From Thereva unica (taxonomy: Eukaryota > Arthropoda > Insecta > Diptera > Therevidae): a DNA stretch of 64,000 nucleotides. The notes below the pieces were generated by a model. That model saw nothing but the letters and a program-made list of their open reading frames with translations. It did not search any database and was not told the DNA's origin. The translations under genes and the position numbers were made by a program. Positions 22,401 to 30,150 of this stretch are shown here, piece by piece (position 1 is the stretch's first letter; each line of letters begins with the position of its first letter). The stretch covers positions 86,313,975 to 86,377,974 of the forward strand of contig OX465285.1 in NCBI GenBank assembly GCA_949987705.1, written 5' to 3'.

Positions 22401-25135
22401 CCAAGCTAAAAACTGAAAGGTTGGAATGGCCAAACATCCCCAGCGATTGCGAAGCCTTTGTGAAAGCGTGCCTATCTTGCCAGCGATCAAGCGAACCAGC
22501 GGTGTACCAAGACCCGGTAAAAAGTACGAACCTGCCACAGAGAGTTTTGCACATAGATATCGCCACTCCATTGCCCTCGCCGAGAACTTACCGATACTGT
22601 TTGACGTGCGTTAATCAGATTACACTATGGCCTGAAACCATTCCGATGGCAGACATAACAGCAAAGACAGTCTCTCGGCATTTTATCGAGAGCTGGATAT
22701 CTAAGTATGGCATTCCTCTGAGAGTGACGACAGATCTAGGACGTCAATTCGAGTCATCTTTGTTTCGTAAGTTGGCCGCAACGCTCGGAATTACACACCT
22801 TTCCACCCACAGGCTAATGGCCCTGGTGGAGAGATGGCATCGGACTTTGAAAGCGGCAATATGTGTTGGAGAACAACCAGCTGGACAAATGTCCTGCCAA
22901 CGGTCCTCCTGGGATTATGATCGACGTTTAAGCCGGATCTTCAGGCGACGCCAGCGAAGATGGTATATGGCACCACGCTGCGCCTTTCAAGGGAGTTCCT
23001 GACCGAGCCGTGGAAGAAACGGTGCGAGTCCGATTTTGTGAAAGACCTTCGCAAGAGAATGCAAGACTTGAGGAAAACTACTACTGCTCTTTCACGGGAA
23101 AACCAGCGTTTTTGTACAAGACGACCGGAACTACTGAGACCCACACACTCTGTGCTGACCTCCAAATTAGCGCCGTTTTGAAACCACCCATTCTCATGAC
23201 CACTGGGTTTGTTACCGTTTTTAGATCCACTTTGTAGCATTCAAGAAAGTCGGATGCTGTGTTGCTAGGTCTTCAAGCTCGTTCCATCGATCGCCCTTAA
23301 TGCTAGCCACCATACTATTGAATCATATGGGAGGATGGGACGTTCGAAGGATGTGTACATCCATAGCACCATTTGCGTTTGTCATTTCTTTCCAAGCACT
23401 TTCTTGCATGAGTAGAGAGCTATATAACACCTTCTGACTCAATTCCCCAATATTGAGTCTCCAGTTCAGTTTAGGGCCAAGTATAACACGTAGGTACTTG
23501 ACGAACACGACTAGTTTTAACTGCACTCCATCCAATCTTGGACAGTTGAAAGTTGGTTTCTTTGTTCTTTTGGTGAACAGCATCAGGCATAAAAGGAAGC
23601 AGTCTGGCAAAATCTCCCCTCCGGAATCTCTTCTATTATGTTGACTGTTATAGAATGTCCTCGCCCAAAACCAGCACCCATGCAAACGTTGCCGCGGTTA
23701 TGGTTGCATAGTTGAGTTGAGGTAAAGTTGAATTTTCGGTTCGCGTCACAAATCACAAACAAAACACAGAGATTCTGCTGTCAACTAAGTTCAACTAGCC
23801 AACTACTGAACTCTCGTCTATATGCATAATTTCAACTCAACCCAGGTAGCAGAGCTGAATCGAGTTCAGCCGGCCGTAACTCAACTCGACTGGTGTCTAC
23901 ATGAAGTTGGACTTGGGTTTAACTTGAGTTCAACTCATCGTGTATAGTTATAGTAAACGCCTTATAAGTTACCATGGGTCTTATAATAGTAGTGTACATA
24001 GCCTTCGCTTGTAGATCCCATGTGAATCCGCAAGCACTACGGCAAGCCCTTCTGTAAACAATAGGTGGGGGGCCTCGGTAGCCTAGGGAGTAAGGCGCCT
24101 GGCTACTATCCCAGAGGTCCCGGGTTCGAATCCCGGCCAGCCCCACGGTCCTTCGCCTTTTCCACTTTCCCACCCACATAACTTTCCTTCTTTCTTCTTC
24201 CCTCTTTACATTCCTGATCCCTCCTGTCATAGCCTTCCTTAGCCCTTCCCCGCTCCACCAAAAAAAGCGCATGTCATCGGTTGGTTGATGAGATTCAACT
24301 CGTTTCAGGAGGCATAACACTCCAGCGAGTTGTTTCTCGATGCCCCGATGTCAAAGTCGCGACAGTAATGGTTGGAAGTAGGTGGACTAAAAATATCGCG
24401 GGTAGGTTGTGACAGTTCCTTTCTTCCCCGACTAGAGCTGCTGTTAGACATTGCACTCTATATGAAGAAAATAGATTGTCGACACAGTATAAAGGGCGTT
24501 TCCTGTGACTCTAGTCTTTCACATAAAAAAAAAAAAAAATAGGTGTAAAAGTCAATCTAAGTCGTAATAGAGCTTCCATATCAGGATTTTATAATTTTTC
24601 ATCTAAGTATCCAGATCGTTCACCACAGTCCAAATCTGCTTTTCAGACCAAAACGTAAATTTTTTAATAAATACAAATATCAAATTACAAATATTCCAGG
24701 GCACCATTTGGCCTCTTCTACCATGCTGCATGGTTCACACAACCCCATCACAAAGAAGGTTTCATCAACTTCCTCGACAATATAAACGCCATGAGTGACG
24801 TATGGATAGTAACAAATTGGCAAGCACTACAATGGGTCCGGGATCCAACACCCATATCACGAATAAATCAATTCCAGCCATTCCAGTGCGATTATTCGGT
24901 AATGTTAAAAAATAGTGTTAAAAATATTAAAATAAATAAATAAATTTAATTTTTATATTTTTTGTGTTCTTTTAAGGATCGTCCAAAACGATGCAACAAC
25001 GCTAAAGTGTGCAATTTATGGCATAAATCTGGTGTTCGATACATGAGAACGTGTCAGCCATGCCCCGATATTTATCCATGGACAGGAAAAACAGGAATTC
25101 GATCGTCACGAGTAGATAATGATATCGAAGAATGA
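7677..25135 (+). CDS. Cda5: Chitin deacetylase 5 (Cda5), 5'-incomplete gene; coding exons 7677-10487, 15191-15283, 15360-15553, (19045-19270 or 19645-19870), 20352-20789, 24700-24898, 24977-25135
   Basis: Secreted polysaccharide deacetylase of the insect chitin deacetylase family (carbohydrate esterase 4), which removes acetyl groups from chitin in cuticle, trachea or gut matrix. The NodB motifs are visible in order: TFDD (metal-binding/catalytic Asp), SHTVSH (metal His pair, split over a splice junction), RGMRAPF, DSSMPVYENRPPSWPYTLDY and a FYHAAWF segment. The conserved cysteine block CRKDVCLLPDCYCGG precedes the catalytic domain. Intron phases are 2,2,2,1,2,2,0 and agree at every junction. 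The signal peptide and chitin-binding (CBM14) exon expected for group III CDAs must lie upstream of the window; I found none in 1-7676. The long Thr-rich exon is also typical of fly Cda5. Family assignment is very secure; exon borders are inferred from consensus and phase. Confidence 0.93.
10488..11600. other. Cda5 intron, no further feature seen
   Basis: AT-rich sequence after the donor at 10488. The first bases remain in the Thr-rich frame to a stop at 10504, so intron retention would truncate the protein before the deacetylase domain. Confidence 0.5.
11600..12287 (+). mobile_element. LINE fragment: ORF1 end and start of endonuclease
   Basis: Plus-strand frames read FSPKTAWEAIKEYLKGKAIN, ending an ORF1-like segment, and then FKTLSLCYQNVRGIRSKIQL, the classic beginning of a jockey-group APE endonuclease. 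Frames shift between pieces. The segment at 11624-11681 is shared with 56789-56858. The endonuclease is cut at 12287 by a SINE and continues near 13040. Confidence 0.68.
12288..12478 (+). mobile_element. tRNA-derived SINE, internally deleted copy
   Basis: tRNA-like head with A-box-like TGCCTAGGGAGTAAGG and a perfect B box GGTTCGAATCC, followed by the SINE 3' segment CTAGAGCTGCTGTT...GATTGTCGACA...TATAAAGGGC and an A-rich tail. Compared with the copy at 24068-24537 the middle 250 bp are missing. Confidence 0.82.
12600..12830 (-). mobile_element. RTE-type LINE 3' tail
   Basis: Minus strand reads QPRTTWRRALVAEAATAGRS and WPELRVVAQNRVR, matching the C-terminal end of the 57572-59871 element (TTWRRTLLAEAATTGRSWSE), then the shared tail TGTCCCATGAAGGATTAAAGGA and AAGAAGAAG. 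The same tail is also seen at 53085-53167. Confidence 0.8.
13030..13560 (+). mobile_element. LINE fragment: endonuclease end and EN-RT linker
   Basis: One frame gives STFGNSDHKLVNAYFPYPSS (the SDH active-site motif at the end of an APE endonuclease), another gives WDLCFRNANANCAAL and RPNRWFNWECIKAIKAK, the linker before the RT domain. It is probably the continuation of the LINE interrupted at 12287. Confidence 0.7.
13561..15190. other. Cda5 intron, AT-rich, nothing further seen
   Basis: Very AT-rich with poly-T and TAATAAT tracts and a (GTT)n run near 14443. No open coding segment with splice-compatible phase was found. Confidence 0.5.
15191..15283 (+). CDS. Cda5: Cda5 short linker exon (93 bp)
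   Basis: It starts after ...AAAAAAACAG and ends at CATCCGCC|GTACGT, entering in phase 2 and leaving in phase 2. The encoded segment (RTNTRNRGGSHY...RGTHPP) is Arg/Ser/Thr-rich and joins smoothly to RTRPTLKPAGTIVSK of the next exon, as in fly Cda5. A second frame is also open across this short exon but does not match the phases of either neighbour. Confidence 0.82.
15360..15553 (+). CDS. Cda5: Cda5 exon with cysteine block before the deacetylase domain
   Basis: It starts after TTTCCCAAG (phase 2) and ends at GATATTCCAG|GTGAGAG (phase 1). It encodes a Pro-rich linker (YRYPPTRPDPLYPQPTPDK) followed by CRKDVCLLPDCYCGGKDIPG, the diagnostic entry to the insect CDA catalytic domain. Its phase-1 donor is compatible with both downstream alternative exons. 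Confidence 0.93.
15680..15990. repeat. Tandem repeat containing GCGGCCATTTTGAAT
   Basis: The block CATATTGGCGCGGCCATTYTGAATYTATAA recurs at about 15690 and 15811, with a degenerate third copy at about 15930 and a fourth partial GGCGGCCATTTTAAAT. Unit length is about 120-130 bp. The core motif also occurs in the array at 61240-62040. Confidence 0.75.
16495..16650 (+). mobile_element. Mariner-like transposase relic
   Basis: Plus strand reads DRTLWDKILMTDEAHFSLSG, then LNKQNCFRSPEIL, which is the first catalytic Asp region (W-x-TDEAHF-x-LSG) of the mariner group related to the piece at 29569-30150. Only this segment remains. Confidence 0.75.
17150..18020 (-). mobile_element. LINE reverse transcriptase fragment in a Cda5 intron
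   Basis: Minus-strand frames give GLQQGVVNLLLLFNIYISDI, NVMAFADELVIYRTGP (degenerate FADD box) and LTINHGKCEIIIFNKAP, in RT order. Multiple frame changes; dead copy. The adjoining minus-strand segment to 18728 may be its ORF1 but I could not assign it. Confidence 0.75.
18021..19044. other. Cda5 intron upstream of the alternative exon pair
   Basis: Contains open minus-strand segments (18270-18728) with a Ser/Arg-rich composition of unknown nature, then AT-rich unique sequence up to the acceptor of exon copy a. Confidence 0.4.
19045..19270 (+). CDS. Cda5: Cda5 mutually exclusive exon, copy a
   Basis: 226 bp, acceptor AAAAACAG, donor GTTTC|GTAAGT, entering in phase 1 and leaving in phase 2. 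It encodes the first NodB motif in the form LITFDDAV, then NGCPITATFYVSHEWTDY and GHEMASHTVS. It has exactly the same length and phases as copy b 374 bp downstream; using both would shift the frame, so the two must be alternatives. Copy a differs mainly in its first 35 residues (GGLAANDTPQ..., ELNEEYFIELFENGRTN). Confidence 0.92.
19645..19870 (+). CDS. Cda5: Cda5 mutually exclusive exon, copy b
   Basis: 226 bp, acceptor CCATATATAG, donor GTATC|GTAAGT, phases 1 and 2 like copy a. It encodes GDLPVENVPQ, LLTFDDSV, NDLNKQLYHDLFEKGR and the same GHEMASHTVS end. This version is the closer one to the constitutive fly Cda5 sequence as I recall it. The acceptor is preceded by an AT/C-rich tract rather than a strong pyrimidine tract. 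Confidence 0.92.
20352..20789 (+). CDS. Cda5: Cda5 central deacetylase exon
   Basis: It starts after AAACATAACAG; the first base completes the Ser codon of SHTVSH, so the metal-binding His pair is assembled across this junction. It encodes HSFGEQFSQKKWTREVAGQR, the RGMRAPF motif, the DSSMPVYENRPPSWP segment, the Cys-rich HDCMIPPCPTKSYPGVWEVP stretch and ends ERHYTTNR at AACAG|GTGAGT (phase 2). No frameshift or stop. Confidence 0.95.
20988..21250. mobile_element. MITE, GTATACATGATGA family, full copy
   Basis: Begins ACGTATACATGATGAGTT and ends ATCATCATGTATACGT, a clear terminal inverted repeat. Inside are GTTGAGTTAAGGTTGAGTTG and CAACTCAACCCAGGTAGC. Other copies: half copy at 21993-22096, decayed copies at 23695-23953 and 33256-33514. 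Confidence 0.82.
21251..21992 (-). mobile_element. LINE C-terminal fragment
   Basis: Minus strand around 21690-21530 reads KQIARIVLIIIGHWPIREHA, then (after a frameshift) SCVEDQARKA and HLLCDCPVLTRAG, the GH-P-x-x-x-H-A...C...H-x-L-x-x-C-P-x-L signature following the RNase H domain in jockey-group LINEs. Decayed. Confidence 0.65.
21993..22096. mobile_element. MITE, GTATACATGATGA family, half copy
   Basis: Starts GTACGTATACATGATGAG and reads as the reverse complement of the right half of the 20988-21250 copy, up to GCTACCTGGGTTGAA, where it stops exactly at the gypsy fragment. Confidence 0.78.
22094..23240 (+). mobile_element. Ty3/gypsy LTR-retrotransposon pol fragment (RNase H end and integrase)
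   Basis: The start of the segment reads NVVADTLPRVDS in one frame, the usual end of gypsy RNase H. A 302-codon ORF (22094-23002) then holds the integrase zinc finger (H...H...C-x-x-C: VHQG...KACLSCQRSS), the core Asp motifs in HIDIATPLP and VTTDLGRQFES, and the Glu in ALVERWHRTLK. The stretch between the second Asp and the Glu is shortened compared with normal integrases, and the C-terminal part is frameshifted. No LTRs were found. It lies between two copies of a MITE. Confidence 0.85.
23323..23694 (-). mobile_element. LINE reverse transcriptase C-terminal fragment
   Basis: A minus-strand ORF of 120 codons includes LFTKRTKKPTFNCPRLDGVQ and VKYLRVILGPKLNWR, matching the thumb region of jockey-group RTs (K-T-x-x-x-x-F...Y-L-G-V-x-L-D-x-x-L-x-W). 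A matching further piece (KAMYTTIIRPMVTY) lies on the minus strand at 23954-24059, where it is interrupted by the MITE and SINE. Confidence 0.75.
23695..23953. mobile_element. MITE, GTATACATGATGA family, decayed copy
   Basis: Shares GTTGAGTTGAGG, ACAAAACACAGAGAT, CAACTCAACCCAGGTAGC and the right end ACTCATCGTGTATAG with the copy at 20988-21250. The left terminal repeat is mostly lost. Confidence 0.78.
24068..24537 (+). mobile_element. tRNA-derived SINE, full-length copy with target-site duplication
   Basis: tRNA-like head (A box TAGCCTAGGGAGTAAGG, B box GGTTCGAATCC), a body of about 250 bp with C/T-rich and TTCAACTCGTTTCAGGAG segments, a conserved 3' part (CTAGAGCTGCTGTT...ATTGTCGACA) and a poly-A tail. 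Flanked by AATAGGTG on both sides (24060-24067 and 24538-24545), the hallmark of LINE-mediated retroposition. It sits in the last long Cda5 intron, in the sense orientation, about 160 bp before an exon. Confidence 0.9.
24700..24898 (+). CDS. Cda5: Cda5 penultimate exon
   Basis: Acceptor AATATTCCAG (phase 2), donor TATTCG|GTAATG (phase 0). It encodes APFGLFYHAAWFTQPHHKEG, with the C-terminal His-containing NodB motif, then VWIVTNWQALQWVRDPTPIS and FQPFQCDYS. The preceding 3.9-kb intron is loaded with gypsy, LINE, MITE and SINE insertions. Confidence 0.94.
24977..25135 (+). CDS. Cda5: Cda5 last coding exon
   Basis: It starts after TTCTTTTAAG in phase 0 and reads DRPKRCNNAKVCNLWHKSG, then RYMRTCQPCPDIYPW and stops at TGA (25133-25135). 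The Cys spacing continues that of the previous exon. The following 560 bp are AT-rich with several possible polyadenylation signals; the true 3' end is not fixed by sequence alone. Confidence 0.94.
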   Translation, partial: DRPKRCNNAKVCNLWHKSGVRYMRTCQPCPDIYPWTGKTGIRSSRVDNDIEE

Positions 25136-25699
25136 TAAAAAACAAATTTAACAATATTTTTTTTAACTTTAATTTATAATTATTTAAAAAAAGGAAAAGA
25201 ATCATTACTTTGGTATCTGACTTAATGTATAATGCTTTCTTATAAAACACCACCAATTATTCCCACTTATTTTATTAAAAAAAAATTATAAATATAAACA
25301 TAAAAACAAAAAAATAAGGCAGATTTATAACTTTCAAATAGAAAAAGTGCAAAAACATTCTTTTTTTAGGGAAGTTTCAATTGGTTATAATTTATTTATT
25401 TACTCTTGTGTATATTATTTGTATTTTTTTCCTGTATTATTTTTTTTATATGTATATGTACTTACTTTCTTTTTTTTATAGACATGTAAAGAACAATCTA
25501 GATTTTAATATTAGTTGTTAAGTTAAATATAATTTAAGCAAAAGAAGAAAAAAAATATAGTACGACTACTACTGTAAACGATTTACTTATTTTGACTTGT
25601 GATAGAGCGAAATTATTTTTTAAATATTGTCCAAGAAATTTTCTTTTTTGTTATAGTGTGACTATGCTCTATTCTATTTTTTTTTATTTTTTGTAATGA
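25136..25699 (+). other. Presumed Cda5 3' UTR, AT-rich
   Basis: Follows the Cda5 stop. Contains ATTAAA and AATATA words and long poly-A/T tracts but no single obvious AATAAA with a downstream GU element, so the cleavage site is not fixed. Confidence 0.4.
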
Positions 25700-27291
25700 T
25701 AGTCTAAGCTCCTATGACAAAAAAGATGCCCCATCGAACATCTCAAAACAACAAAGTGAGATTGGATGAAAAACATGTAAACAACATGTACCGCCCGCCA
25801 GACTAGTAAAAATTTGTTGATTGCTATTTTTTATGAAGTTTTGAATATTGTTAAAAAAAACAATGATTTTATTTTCCAAAACACCTGTCTGAAATTTATA
25901 CAATTCGTAGTAAATAATGAGCCATTTTGGAAAAAAATTGTCTGTCTGACATTTTCTGTTAATTGGCTTCTGACAGACCTTGGGCCTTATCATGGTTGGC
26001 GTTTGAGGTGACAAATGGCGCGAGGACCGAAAAACGGAATCATAATTCTCGAAAAAAACTGAAATTTGTCGGAAAAAACGAATTCAGGCGTACATAGTTC
26101 GCCAATTATGATACGCCTGAATTCGTTTTTGCCGACAAATGTCAGGGTTTTACGAGAATTATGATTCAGTTTTTCGGTCCTCGCGCCATTTGTCGCTTCA
26201 GGCGCCAACCATGATAAGGCCCCTTATGTTATAAATTCTTTTTTTTTATAAAAATGCACTTCATAACACCTCCTTAATTTTTATTTTAAATGAAGTTTAA
26301 GATCTTTTCGGTCTATTAAAACTTGTCTGGCTGACAATTTATATTTATTAATGTCTGCCAGACCATTTGTTATAAATTATTTTCTTTTTATGAAAGTCCA
26401 CTTCATAACACATAATTTTTTGATGACGGACGTATTTGAGTATACAAACGGGATCTATAATATTAATTTAGAATTGAAAAAAAAATTTTTTTTTAGTTAG
26501 CAACGATCATACCACATTTATACATTAAAAGATGTGGTCTCAGCACAAAATGAAGTCTGTCATATGATAGTAAAAAACTTTTTTTTTGCTGACAGACCAA
26601 GTTTTATTCATAAAATAGATGACAATTCCTTCCAGAAAACATTAAAGCAGTGTTTTGGCAAGGCCCTTGTAAAAGTTCTTTTTTTTTTCAAAGAAAGCCC
26701 CCTATCACGGCGCTTAAAAATTATATCTGACATGGTAAAACACATTTTTTCAATGACAGGCTTTTTTTTATCCATAGAGGACATCTTAAACTTCAGTTGT
26801 TTTCTTTTTGAACAAGGTGTTCTGAAATGCCAGTAATTGTTCTTGATGCATTGATGCTGCGCATTCAAAATTCAGTCTGACAAATTTATTAACAAAAATT
26901 GTCAGCCAGACAAGTTTTAATAGACCGAAAAAATCTTAAACTTCATTTAAAACAAAAATCAAGTAGGTGTTAGGTGAAGTGCATTTTTATAAAAAAAAAA
27001 ATTTATAACATAAGGTCTGTCAGAAGCCAATTAACAGAAATTGTCAGACAGACAAATTTTTTCAAAAATGGCGCATTATTTACTACAAATTGTATAAATT
27101 TCAGACAGGTGTTTTGGAAAATAAAATCATTGTTTTTTAACAAAATTCAAAACTTAATAAAAAATAGCAATTAACAAATTTTTACTAGTCTGGCGGACGG
27201 TACATGTTTTTTGCATGTTTTTCACCTAATCTCACTTTATTATTTTGAGGTGTTCGATGGGGCACCTTTTTTCTCATGGGAGCTTAGACTA
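25700..27291. mobile_element. Fold-back element with about 420-bp inverted arms
   Basis: Starts TAGTCTAAGCTCCTATGA and ends TCATGGGAGCTTAGACTA. Left arm 25700-26345 (interrupted by a nested MITE) and right arm about 26865-27291 are reverse complements almost throughout, for example TTTTACTAGTCTGGCGG, ACACCTGTCTGAAAT, CTGACAGACC and GTCTGGCTGACAATT in opposite orientation. Arms carry many CTGTC/GACAG words. The central loop (about 26346-26864) has no transposase-like ORF. A 3-bp TGA flanks both ends, possibly a target duplication. Confidence 0.85.
25982..26222. mobile_element. Nested palindromic MITE (GGGCC ends, CTT duplication)
   Basis: GGGCCTTATCATGGTTGGCG at the left is matched by CGCCAACCATGATAAGGCCC at the right, and the two halves are complementary nearly to the centre. 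It is flanked by CTT at 25979-25981 and 26223-26225. The uninterrupted sequence GACCTTATG is preserved (as CATAAGGTC) in the other arm of the host fold-back element, proving the insertion. GG(N)CC ends and 3-bp duplication suggest PIF/Harbinger origin. Confidence 0.88.
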
Positions 27292-29568
27292 TGAAAAGTA
27301 TTTTTTTATTCAATTTTATATAATTTTGAGTTTATGTAATCTTCTTGTACAAAAATATTCTATTACAATAATTTTCTTAGATATTTTTTTACTTATAATT
27401 CATCAAACAACGAAAAAAAAGTTACCACTTAATGAATTATGAATTATTAAAAAATGCAAAAACCTATTTGATATTTTTAAAATTCTTTATGATTGGTTAA
27501 CAAATAACTACAACGAACAAAAAATTAAAAGAAATTTTGGACATTTCATTATAAAAAAATTATTTTATTATTTTCAAAATTTTGATAGACTGAAACTCTA
27601 CTTTTTTTAATATAATATAAAAAGTCACAAAAGAAATGGACGATTTCGCTAGTAATATTGTTTTCTTTTTTTTTTATTAGTATTCGAAAAGAAACAAAAT
27701 ATAATTGGAAAATGGCTTTCTTTTCAAAGTCTCTGTTAATAAGATGTCGAACGCATCAATTTTTATTGAAATTGTTTTTAGATTCAATTTTTTGTGGTTT
27801 TTTGTATTAAAGTTCAAGTTAAGTTCATCTTAAGTTCAAGAATGAACGACTTTTTTTATATGAAATTTAAACTTATTGTTGGTTTTACTAAATTTTATCG
27901 ATAGCTTTATCGTTTTTTTAAAAAAAGATAAAATTATATAATTTAATATATCTTAAGAAGGAGGTACGTAAAGAATATCACTGAAATTAGGTAATTTTAG
28001 GTCATTTAGGTCATTTTTAAAGATACAGTTTCAATTGATAATTTTGACGAATAATTGGTATTTCGAACTGCAAAAATCTGCAATACCTGTTAAAATATAA
28101 TAGTTCATACGTTAGACAAATTTTTCGTAGGCATCCAGATCTTTTTTGAAAGTTTACTGAAAATTCAGAGGAACAAGCTTTGCAAAACTACTTTTCTGAA
28201 GTCAAACGATATTCAAGCCTATTCTGAACTCTGCTGGAATTTTCTTATATTGGTACGATACAATTGTAAGAAAATTTCAACATAATCGGTTCCAGCGTTA
28301 AAAATAGGCTTGATTATGTTTGTATTTGTGACAATTTCTTTCTTATATTTTATAACGATGAAGTGAGCTCGACTACGGTGGCCTAATGTTAAGCTAACAC
28401 ACAAAGCAAGTGCAATTGGGAAAAGTTACAATATAAAATTGCACTCTGGAGTTTTTTTTACTTCAAGCTGGCATTATAAATTAATCGTAAAAACCGACGT
28501 ATAGCAGTCTCCATGAACGCACGAATCTCCTCCACATTTCTAACCTGGTCTTAAAGAGATTTTACGTCTGAACGCATACGTCCTCGTGTGCAATGGGCGT
28601 ATAACTGACCACGGATAAGAAGACAGAGTTATTTTTGCCTCATTGATTGGCTAATTTTCTATCGTTTTGACGAATTTTTCGAAGGAAATTGAATGGCAAT
28701 GTTGTTTTACGAAAGTTGTTTGTGTTTAAATAAAATAAATACAACACAAGCATTCGACCATCTAAATGCAATCGTGAGTAGTCATCGACTCGATTCACTA
28801 CAATCGAGAAACGGACTACTACTTTTCCGTTTTGACATTCGTTCGACTGTTTGGCGAGAATCGGACTAGGCGCCATTATTATTTGTTGAATTTCCTTGGG
28901 TGAAGCCACACTGGTAATGTGACCTATTGTATTTCAGCTTAGTAGCACAGGGCAACTTCCGAATTTTATATAGAGAAAAAAAATGTTTGTCATTCTTTGT
29001 ACGTCTCACAATTGACTGATTAAAAAGATAGTGTCAGTTTTTATATATCATTTTTTAAACCCCATTAACAAAATTCTGTCTAAACGCGTCACTTTGACAT
29101 AATAATACCAATTAGATTCGGTTGTCATTAGTTGAAATAGAGCTTCATCCATGAGTTTCATGCAGTAACCTGCAGTTCCAGGTCTATACAACCCTTAAAC
29201 TTCCTCACAAATCTAGTTTTCTAATAAAACCATATACTGTCGTGTTCTTTTCGAGCACCTTTTTTCAATAGCCCCCTACTACAGGCAATAATTTTTAGTT
29301 TAATATTTTTTTAAAAAACCTTTGGAGCCGAAAACTTATTCAGTTTTTCATTCTCCATTTTATCTTTCGTTGTATTGAGCTATTTTGAAACAAAATCCAA
29401 ATTCAATTTAGTCAACAGTAAAAAAATTTTGTCCAGATAAGTACCTATGCGTACAAAAGTAGTTGCAAGATTTGCGCAGACTTGCTAAGCCAAGTTTTGA
29501 ACAAATGATGATTGCACATTTGCTTTTTTTAATACCATGCAAATGATCGATTTGCGCAACCATGCCAA
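27292..29568. other. Intergenic, AT-rich; one hairpin, no gene assigned
   Basis: At 28214-28316 the ends TCAAGCCTATT and AATAGGCTTGA pair, and GGAATTTTCTTA pairs with TAAGAAAATTTC inside, giving a roughly 100-nt imperfect hairpin. A minus-strand ORF at 28909-28640 (89 aa) has no recognisable similarity. Confidence 0.45.
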
Positions 29569-30150
29569 TTATGAAACGGGCCTACACTTTGAAATTAAAC
29601 ATGGAACACAATATTGCGTGAAATAAGTGCCATGGACTGGCTCTACAGTAGCCCATTCCATTCTGTCGACCCAATTTATCAGTACATTTTCGATTGTTAG
29701 GGCCCCTATATCATCAATTACATCTTCGATTTCATGTTTCAAGTCGTTAATCGTCTCTGGAAGGATAGCATAACACTTGTCCGTAACTGCGCCCCACAAT
29801 AAATAATCCAACGGAGTGGCCAATTGACATCAGCATTTCATTATGCGATTTTCGAAAACAGTGCACAAAAGATCGATTGTTGCATTGGTTGTGTCTTGTG
29901 TGGCACATTGCGCCGTCCTCGAATGCCGTCTCCGTCATATCTTCAATTTTGGGAAACAAAAAATCGCTTAGCATAGCGCGATAGCGATCTCCATTCACTG
30001 TAACGGTGCGTCCATGCTGATTTTCGAAGAAAAATGGCCCAATAATGCAGCCAGACCAAAATCCCCACCAGACAGTCACTCGTTGTGGATTCATTGGCTT
30101 CTCCACGATGACAACGATTCAGTTTCACGAACTCGCTTCACAAATTGATC
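29569..30150 (-). mobile_element. Mariner-like transposase fragment
   Basis: Minus strand reads NPQRVTVWWGFWSGCIIGPF, FFENQHGRTVTVNGDRY, FEDGAMCHTRHNQ (second catalytic Asp: D-G-A-x-C-H-T) and, after a frameshift, ATPLDYLLWGAVTDK, IENVLINWVDRMEW. This is the C-terminal half of a mariner-group DDE transposase common in insects. Frameshifts and stops make it inactive. Confidence 0.88.

Noticed and set aside
24068..24145. Functional tRNA gene
   Set aside because: B box is perfect, but the acceptor stem does not pair properly, the same head recurs at 12288 and 41994, and it continues into a body with a poly-A tail and target duplication: a SINE.
28640..28909. Minus-strand 89-aa ORF as a gene
   Set aside because: No recognised domain, no splice-compatible partner exons, and length is within chance expectation for the region.
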